Positions 29,001 through 44,000 of a stretch of DNA of 64,000 nucleotides are shown piece after piece. The notes beneath the pieces were generated by a model, which saw only the letters and a list, made by a program, of their open reading frames with translations, was not told the origin of the DNA and made no database searches. The stretch's first letter is position 1. The number at the start of each line of letters is the position of its first letter. The position numbers and the translations under genes are program-made. This DNA is from Bolinopsis microptera (lineage: Eukaryota; Ctenophora; Tentaculata; Lobata; Bolinopsidae), in the NCBI RefSeq assembly GCF_026151205.1, contig NC_087076.1:11198902-11262901 (forward strand), in the 5' to 3' direction.

Positions 29001-32000
29001 TAGTTCCAGACTCTTTGATCGAGACGTACATGAAGAAATTACATGCTATTTTAAAGATGTTGGATGGTAAACCCTATCCGGGAATAACAGTGGCAACAAG
29101 CTCTCCTAGAGAGTATCTCAATAGCATCTACCCTTGTATATCTCACGACGTGCTGCAGGATCTCCTGGAATTTAACGAGAACCAAGCTGTAGCTTACAGA
29201 GATCTGAAGAATGCCATCAGCGATAAGGGGCCTCTAGACGTGGTGAGGATGGAAGGGGCCCTGGAATGTGCAAAAGACGCGCTGAGTATCAACAACTATA
29301 CAACCTTCCTCTCAACTCATGACAAACACAGGGATTATTTCGAAAGCCTCATATCTTATCTGAAGGGGTACGTAGAAAAGTTCAACTCCTCTCTTGAAGA
29401 CACTCCTCATCAGGTGTACTTTTCTCCCTCTGAAATATTCAGCAAATCTCCGCAATACCACATCGGAGAGCTGATCTTAGAAGAGAACATCCACCCTAAA
29501 ATGTTGTCTGAGGCAGCAGAGTATCTTAGTGTGGACATGTTGCAGCTTGTGGTGATGTCATCTTTCCCACAGGTGTGTCTTGAGGAATCAGCAGATAACT
29601 ACCCTTCCTCCATCACCGTCGACATCCCTGCTCCTGGAGAGGATGATGAAGACAATGTAGCTATTATTCTCAACAAACTTCAAATAATATGCAGCAACCT
29701 ACCTGACCCAAAACTTCTCCCGCTCCATGTCTTAATGACACATCTAGAAAACTGCCAAGTCAGGTACGGTAATGATACTGCACCAGGGTTGGATTTAGTG
29801 AGACTCCTCACCACAAGCATCTCTAGCCATAAACCAATATCCGCCCTCAAACCCTCCAGATTTAAACCTCTACATCTCCTGGGACTGCTACAACAAGACC
29901 AATCAGTAGAGTATAGTGGGGAGAACCTGGAGGATCAAGTTAAGACCGCTTGCAAGTCTTGGTTAGGAACCCACGCTTACATCAACGCCGACAACGAGCT
30001 TCACTTGACACTTCATCCATTAGCTCTGATAGCTACAATAATACTTAAACAGACAAGAAGAGGACAGCGACTCTTGCTGGCGTTCTATAGTTTGTACACT
30101 GAAATAGTTTTCGAGTTCCTGGGAGATGAGATAGAGACCCTGATAGGATGTGTCAGGACTGAAATAGTTGTTCGAGAGGAAGAGGGGGTGTTTTATCTCT
30201 GTTCGCAAGACACCAGAGGTAGAATCAAGATGTTAACATCGTCCTGCTTCAATTTCAAGTCTACCATTAACTGCTCAAAGTGCAAGGATATCGACGAGAA
30301 TCTCCTCTACAGGACTGACTTGAAGCCAATGACATCTGGCTTTGACTTTGTTAGAGGACATAGCGACTGTCTGGCAGCGCTGGGGTACATGTTTAACGCG
30401 CTAGATTCTAAAGAGTTGTACGGAGCAGGAGTGCTAATAGACGACGCCCTCCTAGCGTATCCAGCTTTACAGAAATACGTGGCGCTCAGAGCAGGACCGT
30501 ATATCCAGACAGTGGACACTCAGTTTGTGGACCTGATGAGAAGTTCCTGTCAGAGGAAAGGTTTGCAACAAGATGTGTTAGGATGCCAACTATTCGGGGG
30601 ACCCAACACACGATTCCTCTCTCACCTACTCAGTTGCATGGTGGAGTACAACCTCCAGCTACAAAGACACAACGAGATATACGAGACACTATCTTCTGAA
30701 GCAGCAAGAGAGATATACGGAGACAAGATACCAGATATCATCCTGTTGTTGACTCTGGACAAGAGGGCTCCAGTGGCTCCTAACTTTATATCTCTTCTCC
30801 TCGAGATACAGGATAAACTGCTTGGGTTGGAGTTTGCAAGGGAGAGATACCAAGACTGGCCGGTTAACATAGCTACTGAATGTTTTACCTACTTCAGTGA
30901 GGTACTGGCAGGTGAACCAGACTGCATTTCCATGATATTTTCATGTTTGGAGAGGCTGAGTACAATGGGTCGGATCAGTAAAATCCTTAACTACCTGCAA
31001 ATTAGCCTCAATACTTGTACAAGTATTGAGGAGTTTATAATTAAAAGATCTGAGGATTTCACACAACTGATGACAGCTCACAAGGAGTTTGCATTATGCC
31101 ATAGTGCTATAAAGCTTGGAATTCTAACCGGCGACTACGAGGCAAGATTGCTTGCGGAGCATGTTCTTTTCATGGCAGAGAATGATAATTTCGATACCCT
31201 TGACATTTACAACCTCCTAGAGAACAAGCTGACTTTAGAAGTCTGTAATACGCTTTGCTCCTTGATTCAACAACACACCAACAACCTGAAAATAGTTCTC
31301 CAACTCATTGACATCATTCTTGATAAATTCCAACCACTCTTATCTCGGCAAAAGATGACATCACTCAAGGAGCAACGTCTAGGAGCTCACTGTTACAGAG
31401 AGATCAAATTCCGTAAAGTGGCAAACTATGAGGAGTACAGTCAACTCCTTTTCAAGCCTCTCATTCTCATCGAGCAACTCATTATGAACTTCCAGATCCA
31501 CACTGCCTCCCAGCTAGTAGAGACACACAGCGAACAGTTCATAGAGTGCGATCTCACATCCAGTCTGGACGCTCTTATCAAGCTCTACATCGGCAAATCT
31601 CTCTATTATGAGGGAACTAGAAAAAGCGATACGACTAGTGGATCAACAGCTTACTCAACCATTAGCAGAGCTACAACCATGTCAAGGAAAGCGCCGCTCA
31701 CTGTTTTTAATCCTCCCTTCAAAGGAAGTACCAGTAAAACGAGTAGGGTATCCAGGAAGATATCAAGGGAAGAGCAGCAGTTCCCGATACCAACCTCTCC
31801 TGTGCAATGGGTCGATGATAAGAAAGTAAAGAGGTGTCAAATCTGCAAACTAAAGTTCACCTTCATCGTAAGAAAGCATCACTGCAGATGGTGTGGCCGG
31901 GTTTTGTGTGACAAGTGTGCGCCTACTCGACCTCCAACATCCTACTTTGGGGCGTCTGTACGACTATGTTGGGGCTGCTATGGAGCGGTACAGGAGGGAC

Positions 32001-35000
32001 GTTACTCCGAGGGAGCAGAGGTGGACATGACAGAGGACATCACCACACTTTACAACCCCCCGTTTGAAGTGCTGAGTACTGACGCTGAATACAATCTGGA
32101 CACCAGGGAATCTTATAGCTTCACAACTGCTCCCAGCTCAGAACTCTGCCTCTACTTGTCCCGTATGCTGTCTCAGTCCAGCCCTCCAGGAGACGTTCTA
32201 TTAGCGCTCTGTGAGAATCTTAGTGAGACGATAATGGAATCTATTTCTCTCGAGCCAGATAGAAACTTTAGCCACATATTGGGAGTGTTAGAAAATGTTT
32301 TGAAAGAGGCTAGGAACTGCTTCAGAAGAAGGGGCGTGTCAAACAAAGTAGAAGAGACAAATATTTTCATAGCATACATTCAGATCTGTAGAAGACTTCC
32401 GCTAACCGACCTAGCTATGATGCCTCCAATGAAGAGTCTCCTAAAGTCTGAGACACTACATAACACTTACATGAGTTTGTTGGATAAACAGTACCCGCAG
32501 ATGGCTATTAGTCTCTGTACTACAGCTAGAAGAGACCCACTAGGTCTTTGGAGAAGATGGGGCTTCCAATGTCTGCGATCCGGGGACTATCCAGCAGCAA
32601 GGGATAAGTTAGAAATGTGCTTAAAAAGTAAGCAGTATAACCAGGCTATCCTAGATGAGATTATTCACCATCTTGAGAATTGTTTGCCATCCTTCCTGGC
32701 GGAGACAATCGATTTTGCGGAGCTGGTTGCGGACATAAAGAGAAAATGTAAGAAACAGAGACTCAACTCTTCGCAATTTGACGAATGTGTGTTCTACTTG
32801 TCAACCTACTCCTCACCAGTGCGTCTACTTCAGTTCTTTGTTCGACACAACGCCATAAGTCGTGCTGCCAAGCTGGCCCTCCAGCATGATTACGATATTG
32901 TTTACGAGGGAGTCATTGGGCCCCTAATCAAGACTGGACGACTGTCTGATGTGTTTGACTACATCAACTCAAACAGAGCTGAGATACAGGTCTGGGAGAG
33001 GAAACTAACACACTGCTGTAAACTGCTGAGTGAAAAGGGGGATCTCACCAGTGTCTATTCAGTTCAGTTCTTCCTCAGGGAATATCTCAGTGCGGCTAAA
33101 ACTGCTATTCTCATGCTACGTAATGAGCTGAGTGTCAAAGAGCAGCTCAAGTTTTTATACAAAGCAGAGGACTGCTTCAAGGCATATTTAGAACAGAAGG
33201 AAGGGGACGAGACGACAATACCGGAGATCAACACTCGAATCAGTCACATCCATCTTCAACGGCAAATCTTGGAGTTCCTCAAGTCAAAGCAGATCAAAGA
33301 CAACAACAACAACATCCACATTTTCAGCTCTAAAACAGACAAATCTACAGTGATCAAGATGCTGTACCAGATTGACAGCGTGGAGTGCCTGCCAATAATC
33401 CGGGCTATACGGGACACGTTCTCACGGAGCTACACAGAAACATACCTCCCACTCATCAACATACTTCTCAAAGCTCAGCCTGCTGGAAACATATCCATGT
33501 GGTTCCCAAAGCTCATCAAGCTCCTGGGGGAGGTGCCTGACAGTCAAACTGACGAACTGTTGCTCAGCGTGTGCAATGATTTGAAGGGGGAACAGAAGAG
33601 TTTTGAGAGAATCCTCGCCATTATGAAGGATGATAGAACGAAGATCAAGGCAAACGTAAAAGCGGGGTATTTAAAGAATGCGTACATTCTGGCGGTGAAC
33701 AAGAAGATGAGGGAGGAAATAGTGGAATTAGAAAAGGAGTGTGAGAAACAGGGAGACACACAAGTTAGGGAGTTCTGTAGAAAGTACCTCCAACACAACA
33801 AACCTCCCGCTTAGTGGGAGAACACCACTTATTCGCTGCATTAATTACTCTGTGATGGATGGAAACGAGAATATTTTCAGGGCAATTGAACCGAGCTTGC
33901 ATTATTTTGGACTAGAACGATACTAACGTTTTTTAGAGATGCATTTAAAGGCAGAAAGAATTATAACCTTCTTCAAAAACATTTTATAACTATTCACTCA
34001 TTTTGTACAATTTTTAATTAGATTTAATCGATTGTTGTCATCTTCGACAAGGATTAGTATTTCTATGTTGTAACTTATCGGTGTTTTAATAATATTGAGT
34101 TTTGATATCCAAATTCTGATACACCGCTATATTTATTTGTTTTCAAGCAATTTGCCAGCTCCTTGGGATTAATTTCTTTATTCATAGCGATGACGACAAA
34201 AATTGAAATAATAAATTTTTGCTTTTAAAGCTGCTCCAAATAATAAGGGCTTAAGGAAATTTTGTCTCAACTCTAGTTGCTCATCCTGCGGTAACCTCGC
34301 ATATTGTGCTCACATTAACTAGTTAAAAATGAAAGTCCTTATATTGTGCTAAATTCCAATGGATCAAATTCATTTCAAAATAATGGTAAGAGTAAGACTT
34401 GGAGTGCAGGATGGAAAAAATGTGCAAATTTTTCATCGTTTTGCATCTCAGAGTGGGTAGACAGAGCGCATGAACTAGCCGAGCTCCTGTGCTTAGCTCT
34501 CAAGGTGAGGTAATGAGGTAATTAAAAAAAACAGTCGTTATATAACAAAAAAAGGAGGTGTGGAACATGAGTATCGATCGACAAATTGTCGAATATGCAT
34601 GAGGAGTTGAGGTAGTTCGCGCGCGCGACAGACCGCGTGTTACCTCTGTCACAGAAGATATAAAAAGAGAGCATTTTCATTCTAAATTTTATATCGCGTG
34701 TTCCGTTTATTTACGAAAAAGTGACTACTTCAGAAGGACTTTCGACTAAACTGTTCCAAATAGTAGTTATAGTAGTAGTATTAGATACCATCGTGGAGTA
34801 AATGGTCTCCTGCTCTTTTTCCGCCTCAACATGGCGAAAAAACATGGGCATGCAACCTGCAATGCGACGGTGATCGCAGCCCTTACGGAAGACTAAGAGG
34901 TCTTCATTTTCCTATATTTAATGATACATAACGATAACTTGTAAACCCAAAAAGTTACCAGTATCGTTATGAATCGGTACACTTACTGAGCTTGGTGTTA

Positions 35001-38000
35001 CTTGGCCATGAGGAAAGTTTAGATTGGCTGTAAAAATTTATAGAAAGAAATGTCCTTCGTCACATACAAGTTTAAGTGAATTTCTATATGTGGCAAATTT
35101 GAGACATCGCTTCAAACTTAAGAAAATATCTCCAAATCAGTGAATTCTACGGAACACGGTTGATATTTTTTCGTGTTTGAAGTGTTATCTTAAATTTTAT
35201 ACATAGAAATTAATCCAAACTTGCACAGTATGTCATTCTCAAACAAATCTTATTATCAGGAAAATTTGAGGAAAATGATAAATTCCAGTTTTGAGAAAAT
35301 CGAGTTCCTACTTCCTTGCTAAGGTTTAATGGCTACTTAAGAAAATGCTCGCATTTAATGAAAGGATATATATACATGTATGTAGTTGGCAAAAAAGCCT
35401 TACCCGTGGGAGCTTTTGAGTTTTGAAATAAAGATCGACCTGGTATTTAGGGTTTCAATCAATTCCATCAAGTTATCTAGCTGCAAGCTCTCTTGAACCA
35501 CTTCATTTACCGACGCTTTAAATGATTTGAGAGTGGGACGTTTAAAATGGGGGTTTATCAAATTGGCAACAGCGTGATAACCTGAAGACAAGTAAGGAGC
35601 GAATCCACATCGTCTTTATGATCCTTTAACTGATTTTCCGATTAGACAGGTCAGATATAACATATACATGTATGTTAGTCATAATGAGATTGAAGTTATA
35701 TTATTTAGGAGCCTTGAGATTTAAAATGGAAGATACTTGTTTACTTCACTCTATTATAGGCTTTGTTCGAAACCAACATATAACTATCAAACGCTTTTCC
35801 AAAAGCCTGTTCATCTCTTAACCAAAAGGCCAAGATTCATTGGAAAAAAGAACAATACTTGATTCGTTTACCCCAAGGCTACCTCTAACACCCTACTTTG
35901 GATCTCTTAAGCCGCCCTTTATTAGACTAAATGTGCACCCCTAAGGCCACGCTAATCGCTATATGCATGCCCACTTGCGGCTTGCCTGATGGATTTTTAG
36001 TGCCCCATCGAATTTTCTCCATCACCGATTTCAAGCTTAGAAAGTGAGCATAGATTGTAGATTACACACGATAAAGCGACCTTCTTTCTTAAAAATGGAG
36101 CCTCCTATTATAATGATCCACACAAAGCTATCAAGATCTACAGGATCATGGTCCCACTTATGTGTCTAAACAGCAGTGGCCGGGTTCACTTAAGACGCCA
36201 GAAACGAATATTCACCTGTGATTCAAGCTTTTGTAGGCTGGTCTTGTACAACTTAGCGCATTCTCTCTGAAATGTACAAACCGTGAATGTCGAATCTAAG
36301 ATTTTTTAAACAGATATTGTCATACGAGCTGTTTTATTAAATAGCCGTACCTATAGCAATTTTGACCGTCTAGTAGTGGCGGATATTTAAAGGGTTATGA
36401 AGGTTTCTCAGTTTCTGTAGCCTGAGTATCAAGCTCGATCACAAATTTACTAAAAGTCACGATTTTAGTAAAGACCTTAAAAGCTTTAAGGAAAGGTATC
36501 GTAATCAGTAATGGTATGATACTAATGGGTGTTAGTAGGTTTGCCAATAACCAATATAGCCTCATGAAGTAATTCATCAAAGAAAACATGAGATGTGAGA
36601 GCAAATCACTGCTTGCTAAGATAGGAGTCAGCTTAAGGAGTGTAAAGGAGCCAACTAAAGGAGGATAAAGGAGCAAAAAGGAATAAACTTTAGAAGTGAC
36701 CAGGAGTAAAATTTGTGAGTTTAGGAGTTAACTTCAGTTTAGGAGTTAATTTAAGTTTTGGACAGATTTTAAAATCAGGAGTCAACTTTATCTGTTAAAA
36801 GGAGTTAACTTTTCGAGTGATCAAGAGAGTCGAGAGCTAGCATCATTTTAAGAAATTTAGATAATTAAACGTACGAAATCAGCTGAACTGCCAAAAAAGG
36901 TGAAATGCAACGTACCCATTCGTTTATCTCGCATCTTAGGGTCGATATTTCAGAGTTCTGGTCTTCAACTGAAAGGCACAGATGTTGAAATTTTTAACAG
37001 TGACAGTAACGAAGTACAAATGTAGAAGCATTTTCAGAACGAGTTAGAACGTGTTAATTATTAGAAACTAGCAGGAACCCGTATTACTCTAAAGTGGTGT
37101 CAAGACTCAAGAGACTAAAATAATTATTACCTATTTAATTCGCGTTTTTGACACCACTTGGGGGTCCAAATTTTGGGCACTAAAATAATTATTCCTTGGC
37201 CAATTTTTTATTTTTTCATGCTGATTTGAAAAGCATAAAAGCATTTGACTCAGTCAAAAAAATTTCAGTTGTATATATTTACGGTTTTTGCGGAAAGTTG
37301 CGTTAAAGTTGATGCCGTGGTGTCAGTAAAATGGCACAGATAAATATATATATATTTTTTCGATATTGCAAATTTTTAATAAATCATGTTCAAGGTTGAT
37401 GGTGATAATGGATTAAAGGTACATAATAGACAGAAAATCATACAACATTAGAGAATATGAGCTGTAGAGACAATCTTAAGTCAAGTTAATTCTCAACGGC
37501 TGCGCTTATGGGTGGGTTGTGTTAGATGAATAAAATATAAATCAGAAAGCATACCGAGTATGCCGTTGATTACGACTCAAGCATATCTTAACGTCATCGT
37601 CTGGAACATGGCGAACCAAACAATCTGACTAAACATCTAATAAACTCTGAACGAACAAGCCAAAAAGTCTGACACAAAAACTTGATTGAGACAGAAATTT
37701 TAGCATCCAATTTGAGTCTGTGTTAGGTTTTAATTTCAACACCAAATCAGTTACCCATTGTCTTCATGTTTCTCTTTTTTATAGCGATTGTAAATCTACC
37801 CGTTCATTCGTAGTTAGATGTACCGTAGCTAGGTTATGCATAAATTTCCATTCATTTAATTGTGATGTAGCTTTATATTAAAATTTCAGTTTATTCAATT
37901 TTTCGTTTCGATATCGCAATATTATTTATTATTTTCATGTTTTGTACTTTTGGTAATAATTGGAAATTGAGGTACATCAATAATTAACACCACGTTTTTG

Positions 38001-41000
38001 CAGTGCCCAGTACGACCCAATCAATAATTATTTATTATTTACTAACCAGGTGAGCAAATACTGCTATTATATGATTAACACATTCACAAGGACATGAGTC
38101 TCTCGATGAACCTGCTACACACCACACTAAAGGTCTGGACTCTCCTTTTTCCCCTCCACCCACTCATTGTATCCTCAATATTCATAATATAACGTTGATC
38201 GAAGACAACTAATATAATCATGATCACTTACTTGGGTATGTGAACGACAGCAATTTGATTGATTTTGTATTGAATTTCAAACTGTATCAAATAAGTCTTT
38301 TATAAGTTTGTTCGCAGATTTATAAATCTATGCTGTCATTTGTAGTTATTACCTTGCTAGTTATGAGTAAATTTTTGCCTTCCATCAATTGAGTGCAGCT
38401 TTCAGTTTTAAAATTTTCAGTTTATTCAGATTTTTCGTTTTCGATATTGCAAATTTTTAATAAATCATGTTCAGATTATGGTGATAATGGATGTAAAGGT
38501 ACTTCAACCGAATTAACAATCCAACCGTGTGTATGACGTGTCCCAGTAGCCAATCATAATATATATATATATATCGTCTCGCTTTATATATAGTAAGATA
38601 TAGAGTACTTTTGAATAGTGCATCTTTACCTGCAGTGTCAAGGTCTGACTTCGTCTCGTTGATGCTGAAAGAGAATTAAATGACATAATTAGAAGAGAAA
38701 TCATTACAGACATCATTAGAGAAATAACTGAGCTGTAGAAGACAACTTTAAGTCAAGTTGAACGAGTTCATCAGAAGGCTGCGCTGTTGAGGGGGTTGTG
38801 ACTTAGGTATGAATAATATATTAAGATCAGGAAAGCTAGGAAATAACACGGTAGTGGCCGTTTAATTACAGACTTAAGACTAGTATTTATATAGATCGTC
38901 ATCGTTAAAAGAGTGAACAAGGCTGAACAAACAAGTCTGAACAAACAAGTCTGAACAAACAAGTCTGAACAAACAAGTCTGAACAAACAAGTCTGAACAA
39001 ACAAGTCTGAACAAACAAGATATAATAAATGCCATTCCTACTTTTTGAGTCTGAGTGTTAGGTCTCTAACTTCATCCACCAAATCAGTGTTATAAACCTC
39101 AGCAGTGGAGATCTGCTCCTTCAGTGACTGGTTCTCTTTTTTTAAGGAGTTGTGATCGTACCCGTTCATTGGCGGATAGTCCCTGAAGAGAGGATACACG
39201 TCACTTAGGATATGCAATACTTATCCCATTCAGTTTTTAAATTGTGATGTTTGCTTTATATCTAAATCATGTTTTATTTGTACAATTTATCTCATCTGAT
39301 TTATCCGCACAACTGTTATTTATTATCTTATGCAGTTTTTGTACCTATGGTAACAATAAGTTGGAAAATTTGGGGGACACAAATAATTAAACACACGATT
39401 TACCATTTAGCTGTGCGGCTCAGTAGCGACCAACAAAATCCGAAATAACTGTCACTTGTCAAAACAAATTTACTTCACCTCCAAACCAGAAGTGAAGTCT
39501 ATAATTGTTACTGTAATTATAATATTAACCAAGGTTACCATGGCCATGGTAACATGATTATTGAATAGTAACCATGGTAACAACTCACCATGAGAGAAGA
39601 CTCTCAGTAGTACTACTCTCTATTGTGGTGTTGTCATCACACTCCGTCTCATATGTATCCTGCAAATATTAATAAAATATCACGTGATACCGGTGATAAA
39701 GTACAACTAATATAATATCGTCACTCTCCGTCATGAGGTCAGTGTGACACTGTGACGGCTCACTTTGATTGATTTTGTAGAATTGCACTTTGCAGATCTG
39801 TACAGCTGGCAAGTAAGCGTGTGAATAAGAAGGGGGTTTGGTGCGCACGATCTTAAGTACAAACAACTAATAGCAATGCATACAGCTCTTAATATGGTAT
39901 AATGCAGCAGCTAGCTAAAATGGACAGAACTCAATAAATCTGGACACGTGACTGTGTCACGTGGGGTACTCACGATTTTTGGGGATCTGGAGTACATGTC
40001 CTTACTGAAATGTAACGATTATTAGCGCGAATTGTGAGAGAATCTGATAGTAGTGTGCTGTGTGAATGTAGCTACACTCCTGCGTGTAGGAGTGGAGATA
40101 TCAATATGTGTGTGTGTTGCATCTGTGCATTAGATTAGATTGACATGATGTAGGCACCACAAGCAGCGGGAGGCTGGTTGCCATGGTTACACCTACTCAG
40201 TTGTTATGAAGCTTTATAGTGCGTGGAAAATTTATTCTTCGAAATTATCAGGATGGGAAGTGAGCCAAATTCTACCTGCGCGGGCAGTTTTAAACCTGTA
40301 TTCTGCGAATTTGTGTTGGAAAGTTTCACTTAAGTGACTTAACACAATATCAAGAATGAAAACAAACCTTTGTTCAGACTCGACCCAAACGGAGAACTTT
40401 TCCTGAAACTCAGAGAACTGTAAGCCCTCATTAGAAGCAGCTGGATCCAGACATATTAGTAACCTTCTTAACTGATCATCCGCCTGAAATAAAGTCAAGT
40501 CATTATATTTAACTGTTTCAATCCCTAATTTTAATATTGAGAATGGATGTGTCTTTAAAATAATTGGTGGCTGTGAGCTTCGTGAAGAGTGCCCCAATTG
40601 ATTTTAGCATTTATAATAAAAATAATCCTGGAGTGATAAAAAGTTACAACAAACATATTAATTAGACTGATACATGCAATTTAATCTATCTAGGGGATAA
40701 CTTAAAATTAGGATGAACAAAAAAGGGTTATATCAGAACAGTGACATTGAAGACAAGATGGCACTGTAGTTTAGATTTCAACTGTTTATTGAGAACAGTA
40801 GTCAACATTTCAGGTGCTCCAACAAACAATGTAATAATACCATATTTGGTGGGGCTTTAAATGACAAAATCCTAAAATCATAAAATTAGATTCCTTAAGC
40901 GTTAGACACGAAGTCCGTCATATCACCTTTACGTAGTACTTTTTGTTGCTTGTTACTCACCGCCCTTTGTTCTATTGTTGATTCTTATTTGTGTAGAATT

Positions 41001-44000
41001 GGATATGGCTTTGCTCTCGAACAGCACTAAGGGCAGTTTCTACGGCTCTACGCTTGGTGATGGTGTAACCATAGCAGCGAGTACACCAAAAGAGCTTCCA
41101 TCATGGACAGATTTAACAAAGAAAAGACAAATAACAACACGGATTACTGACCCCCTCTCAGCGTTATCTTGGGACAAGTATGCAAAAAACTTAATGATCA
41201 GATACCTTTCCCAGTTTTTAATCACAGTCAGTTTAGCGTACAGAAGTGTAAAATGTACATGTACAAAAAGTATATCCCGAAATAACATTGCAGATTATCG
41301 TTGAGACTGTTGCTTGATAATGGTACCTACAAAGTTCTGCTAAATGAAGTGTCTGGAGTACTGCTGCAGGGAGAACTTGTGGCTATACTCGGTCCAAGTG
41401 GTGCAGGTTTGGCAGCTTAACACTTTAACCAGGGGCTTATTTTTAACAGATGGAAACATCTTCAGTTTGTTACATCCACTCTCCCAACTTTTAACCTACC
41501 CTGTTTAGGTAAGACGACTTTGTTAGACGCGCTGTTTGGCACGCTGCCAAAGAAAGCCCTTCTCACAGGCAAGATACGAAAGTGGCCGATAGATCGGGAA
41601 CTTGTCCAGGAGATACGGCCTGATTTAGTGTTATCAGGATCAGAGGGGACAAGTGTAGCGTACATTCCTCAGCATGACCTGTTCTATGAGACCCTGACCC
41701 TGCAGGAGCACCTCAACTTTCAAGTAACAATATACAATCATGTTACTCGGTTATATTATCCTGGTCAAACATATTATTATATGATCTGGGGACTTGGAGC
41801 GAGACAATATATTGTGTGGACACCAGGACACGTACAATGTAGTCAGTTGTCAGTACATTTATAGGATAATAGAATATGATGGATATGATCCATTCCGTGT
41901 CTAGCCGAGATCCTATTATAACAGGTTTTAACATCGACACTTACAATTAACACCTCTTAGTGGATGTAACTTAACATGGCCAGTCATTATCCGACCCATA
42001 TTCTCTAGGTTGTACTATGTACTTACTACTTAGTGCAACCAACGGTGCGGACTGCGGGCCCTTCGCGGACAAATATTTATTTGAGCAGTTTTTTATTGTA
42101 AAGTAAGAGTCAGGGGGAAATAATTACATGAAATTTTAAAAAATGTACTTGTAGCAAAACTTAGATTAACCATTACATTACATCTAAAATATAATTATAT
42201 CAAAATTAGAAAACTCAATCGCCCATTTACTTTTAGGGAATTCCATAGTTCCGTAAAGAAAAGTTACTTTTATAGTGTACGTCTGATAAGATATGATTTT
42301 GTGGTGTTTCTGGTGTAAAGCAGCTAGGTTATTAAGTGGCTGTCTGACAGTCGCACAGGGCCGAGTTGGTTCCATCCCTGCTACCATATCTCCAAGATAC
42401 AGAAAATAGCAGTGTTCAATTGTTATAGTCCTGTTGGAATTACAATAACGCGTAACTCTCTGAATATAACATTTTTCCGACCTGATTAACATTTAACAGC
42501 TGGATAGTTATACTGACCACCTGTTTCTTTCCACTTACTTCAATTACACCTCAATTCTTATAACAAACATTATAACCTTCTTAGTTCTAGAGTAAGATTT
42601 ACAGTATTAATTCTATTTTTATCACAAACTAGAGTGTTATATATTATACAGAGTGGTATAGTAGTTTCTCACGTGTACCTGCTAAGTGAGATAAGTGGAC
42701 GGTACCCAACAGAATCGTTCATATTATCTTAATGGTGAAAAAAATATATTTTATTTTATGTTTGATGTAAAAATACAGGTGGAGCTGAGAAAAGGGACAC
42801 GAGATGATAACTTAGTGACAGAAGTAATGTCTCAACTTTCATTGCAACACGCTACTGATACTATTATCTCAAATCTTTCAGGTTAATAGTTCAGAAATAA
42901 CAATCAATATCTTTCTGATCCGCTGAATTCCAGGCTAAGTGCGGTATCAACACAATTTGTAACTTATATGTATAAACCCATTGTCACCTAGTCTACGGAG
43001 AAGCTAAGGATCCATTCGCATTTGATCTATGCGAAATTACACATCTGTGTAATGTCTCCTCGGTCGACTCAGCCGAATGATAGGAAATGTGATTGAGGGT
43101 TAAATGAGGACTGAGGAGGGGCTCTGCCGAAAGATCAAGAATCTTCCTAGGATACCCCTTCAGTACATCTACTTTGTAGTGTAATGTAAATATAGTATTA
43201 TAATATATTATAAATCCTTATAAATAATAAATAAAACTGGTAACAGGAGGCGAGAGAAGACGAGTTTCAGTAGCAACAGAGTTGTTATCAGAACCAACAT
43301 TCCTTTTGTGTGATGAGATAACAACAGGACTAGATATGTTTCAAGCTTTACAACTGGTTAAGTGCTTGAAGGGATTGAGAGCTACTGGAGTGCTCTGTAC
43401 TATTCATCAGCCTCCTACACAGGTAGCCAGTTTGTTGCACCGTGTACTTGATCATAATCCACCGCAGTCATTATACGTTGAATAAAACAGTTATTCCAGA
43501 AAATCCAGAACTAATTCTCTACATCAAGATTTTACAAATTCAGGTAAAACTATAAATGTACAGCACAATGTTTAATTCCCAGGTATTTTCTTTGTTCACA
43601 AGATCCATGTTCCTGGTGGGAGGAAGTCTCAAGTCGGAGGGAACACAGGACCATATTCTAGAGCAGTTTGAAGGGCTGGGATACCCCTGTCCTCCTACTA
43701 ACAATCCTGCAGACTTCGTTATCAGGGTACTGAGTGCTGGTTCTACTACAGAGGTAGGTGGGAACTGTAATGACTTGTCAGTTGTCACGCGGTATATACA
43801 TGATAAGGAGGAAGCGTTATTATAACTAATAGTCATCTTAGTTGTAGTGTAATTCTTGGAATGAACACGTGTATTTTCTGGGTACAGTAGATGACGGCGA
43901 TACAATGCGTATTTTAAGATATTACCATTTGTTGAATTATTAACGAGTACGCCATTATTTGAACCTGACAATATTAAACATCAGCTGGACTGTAGGTCAC

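Larger units (their letters stand above)
33815..36915. other. ZFYVE26 3' region and remaining host intron
   Basis: AT-rich sequence after ZFYVE26, with a polyadenylation signal near 34210 and the TATA-like stretch near 34660. A minus-strand open stretch at 35404-35581 has plausible splice ends but the wrong phase for the host gene. I see nothing else. Confidence 0.5.

Noticed and set aside
35404-35581. Minus-strand open stretch with CAG acceptor and GTAAGG donor (FKRPTLKSFKASVNEVVQES)
   Set aside because: Its only open frame needs a phase the preceding exon (36916-36968, phase 0) cannot supply, and no partner exon was found. It may be a transposon remnant or a chance frame.
36395-36676. Minus-strand hydrophobic open frame of 93 codons
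   Set aside because: The hydrophobicity follows from T-rich sequence; there are no splice partners, motif or homology cue.
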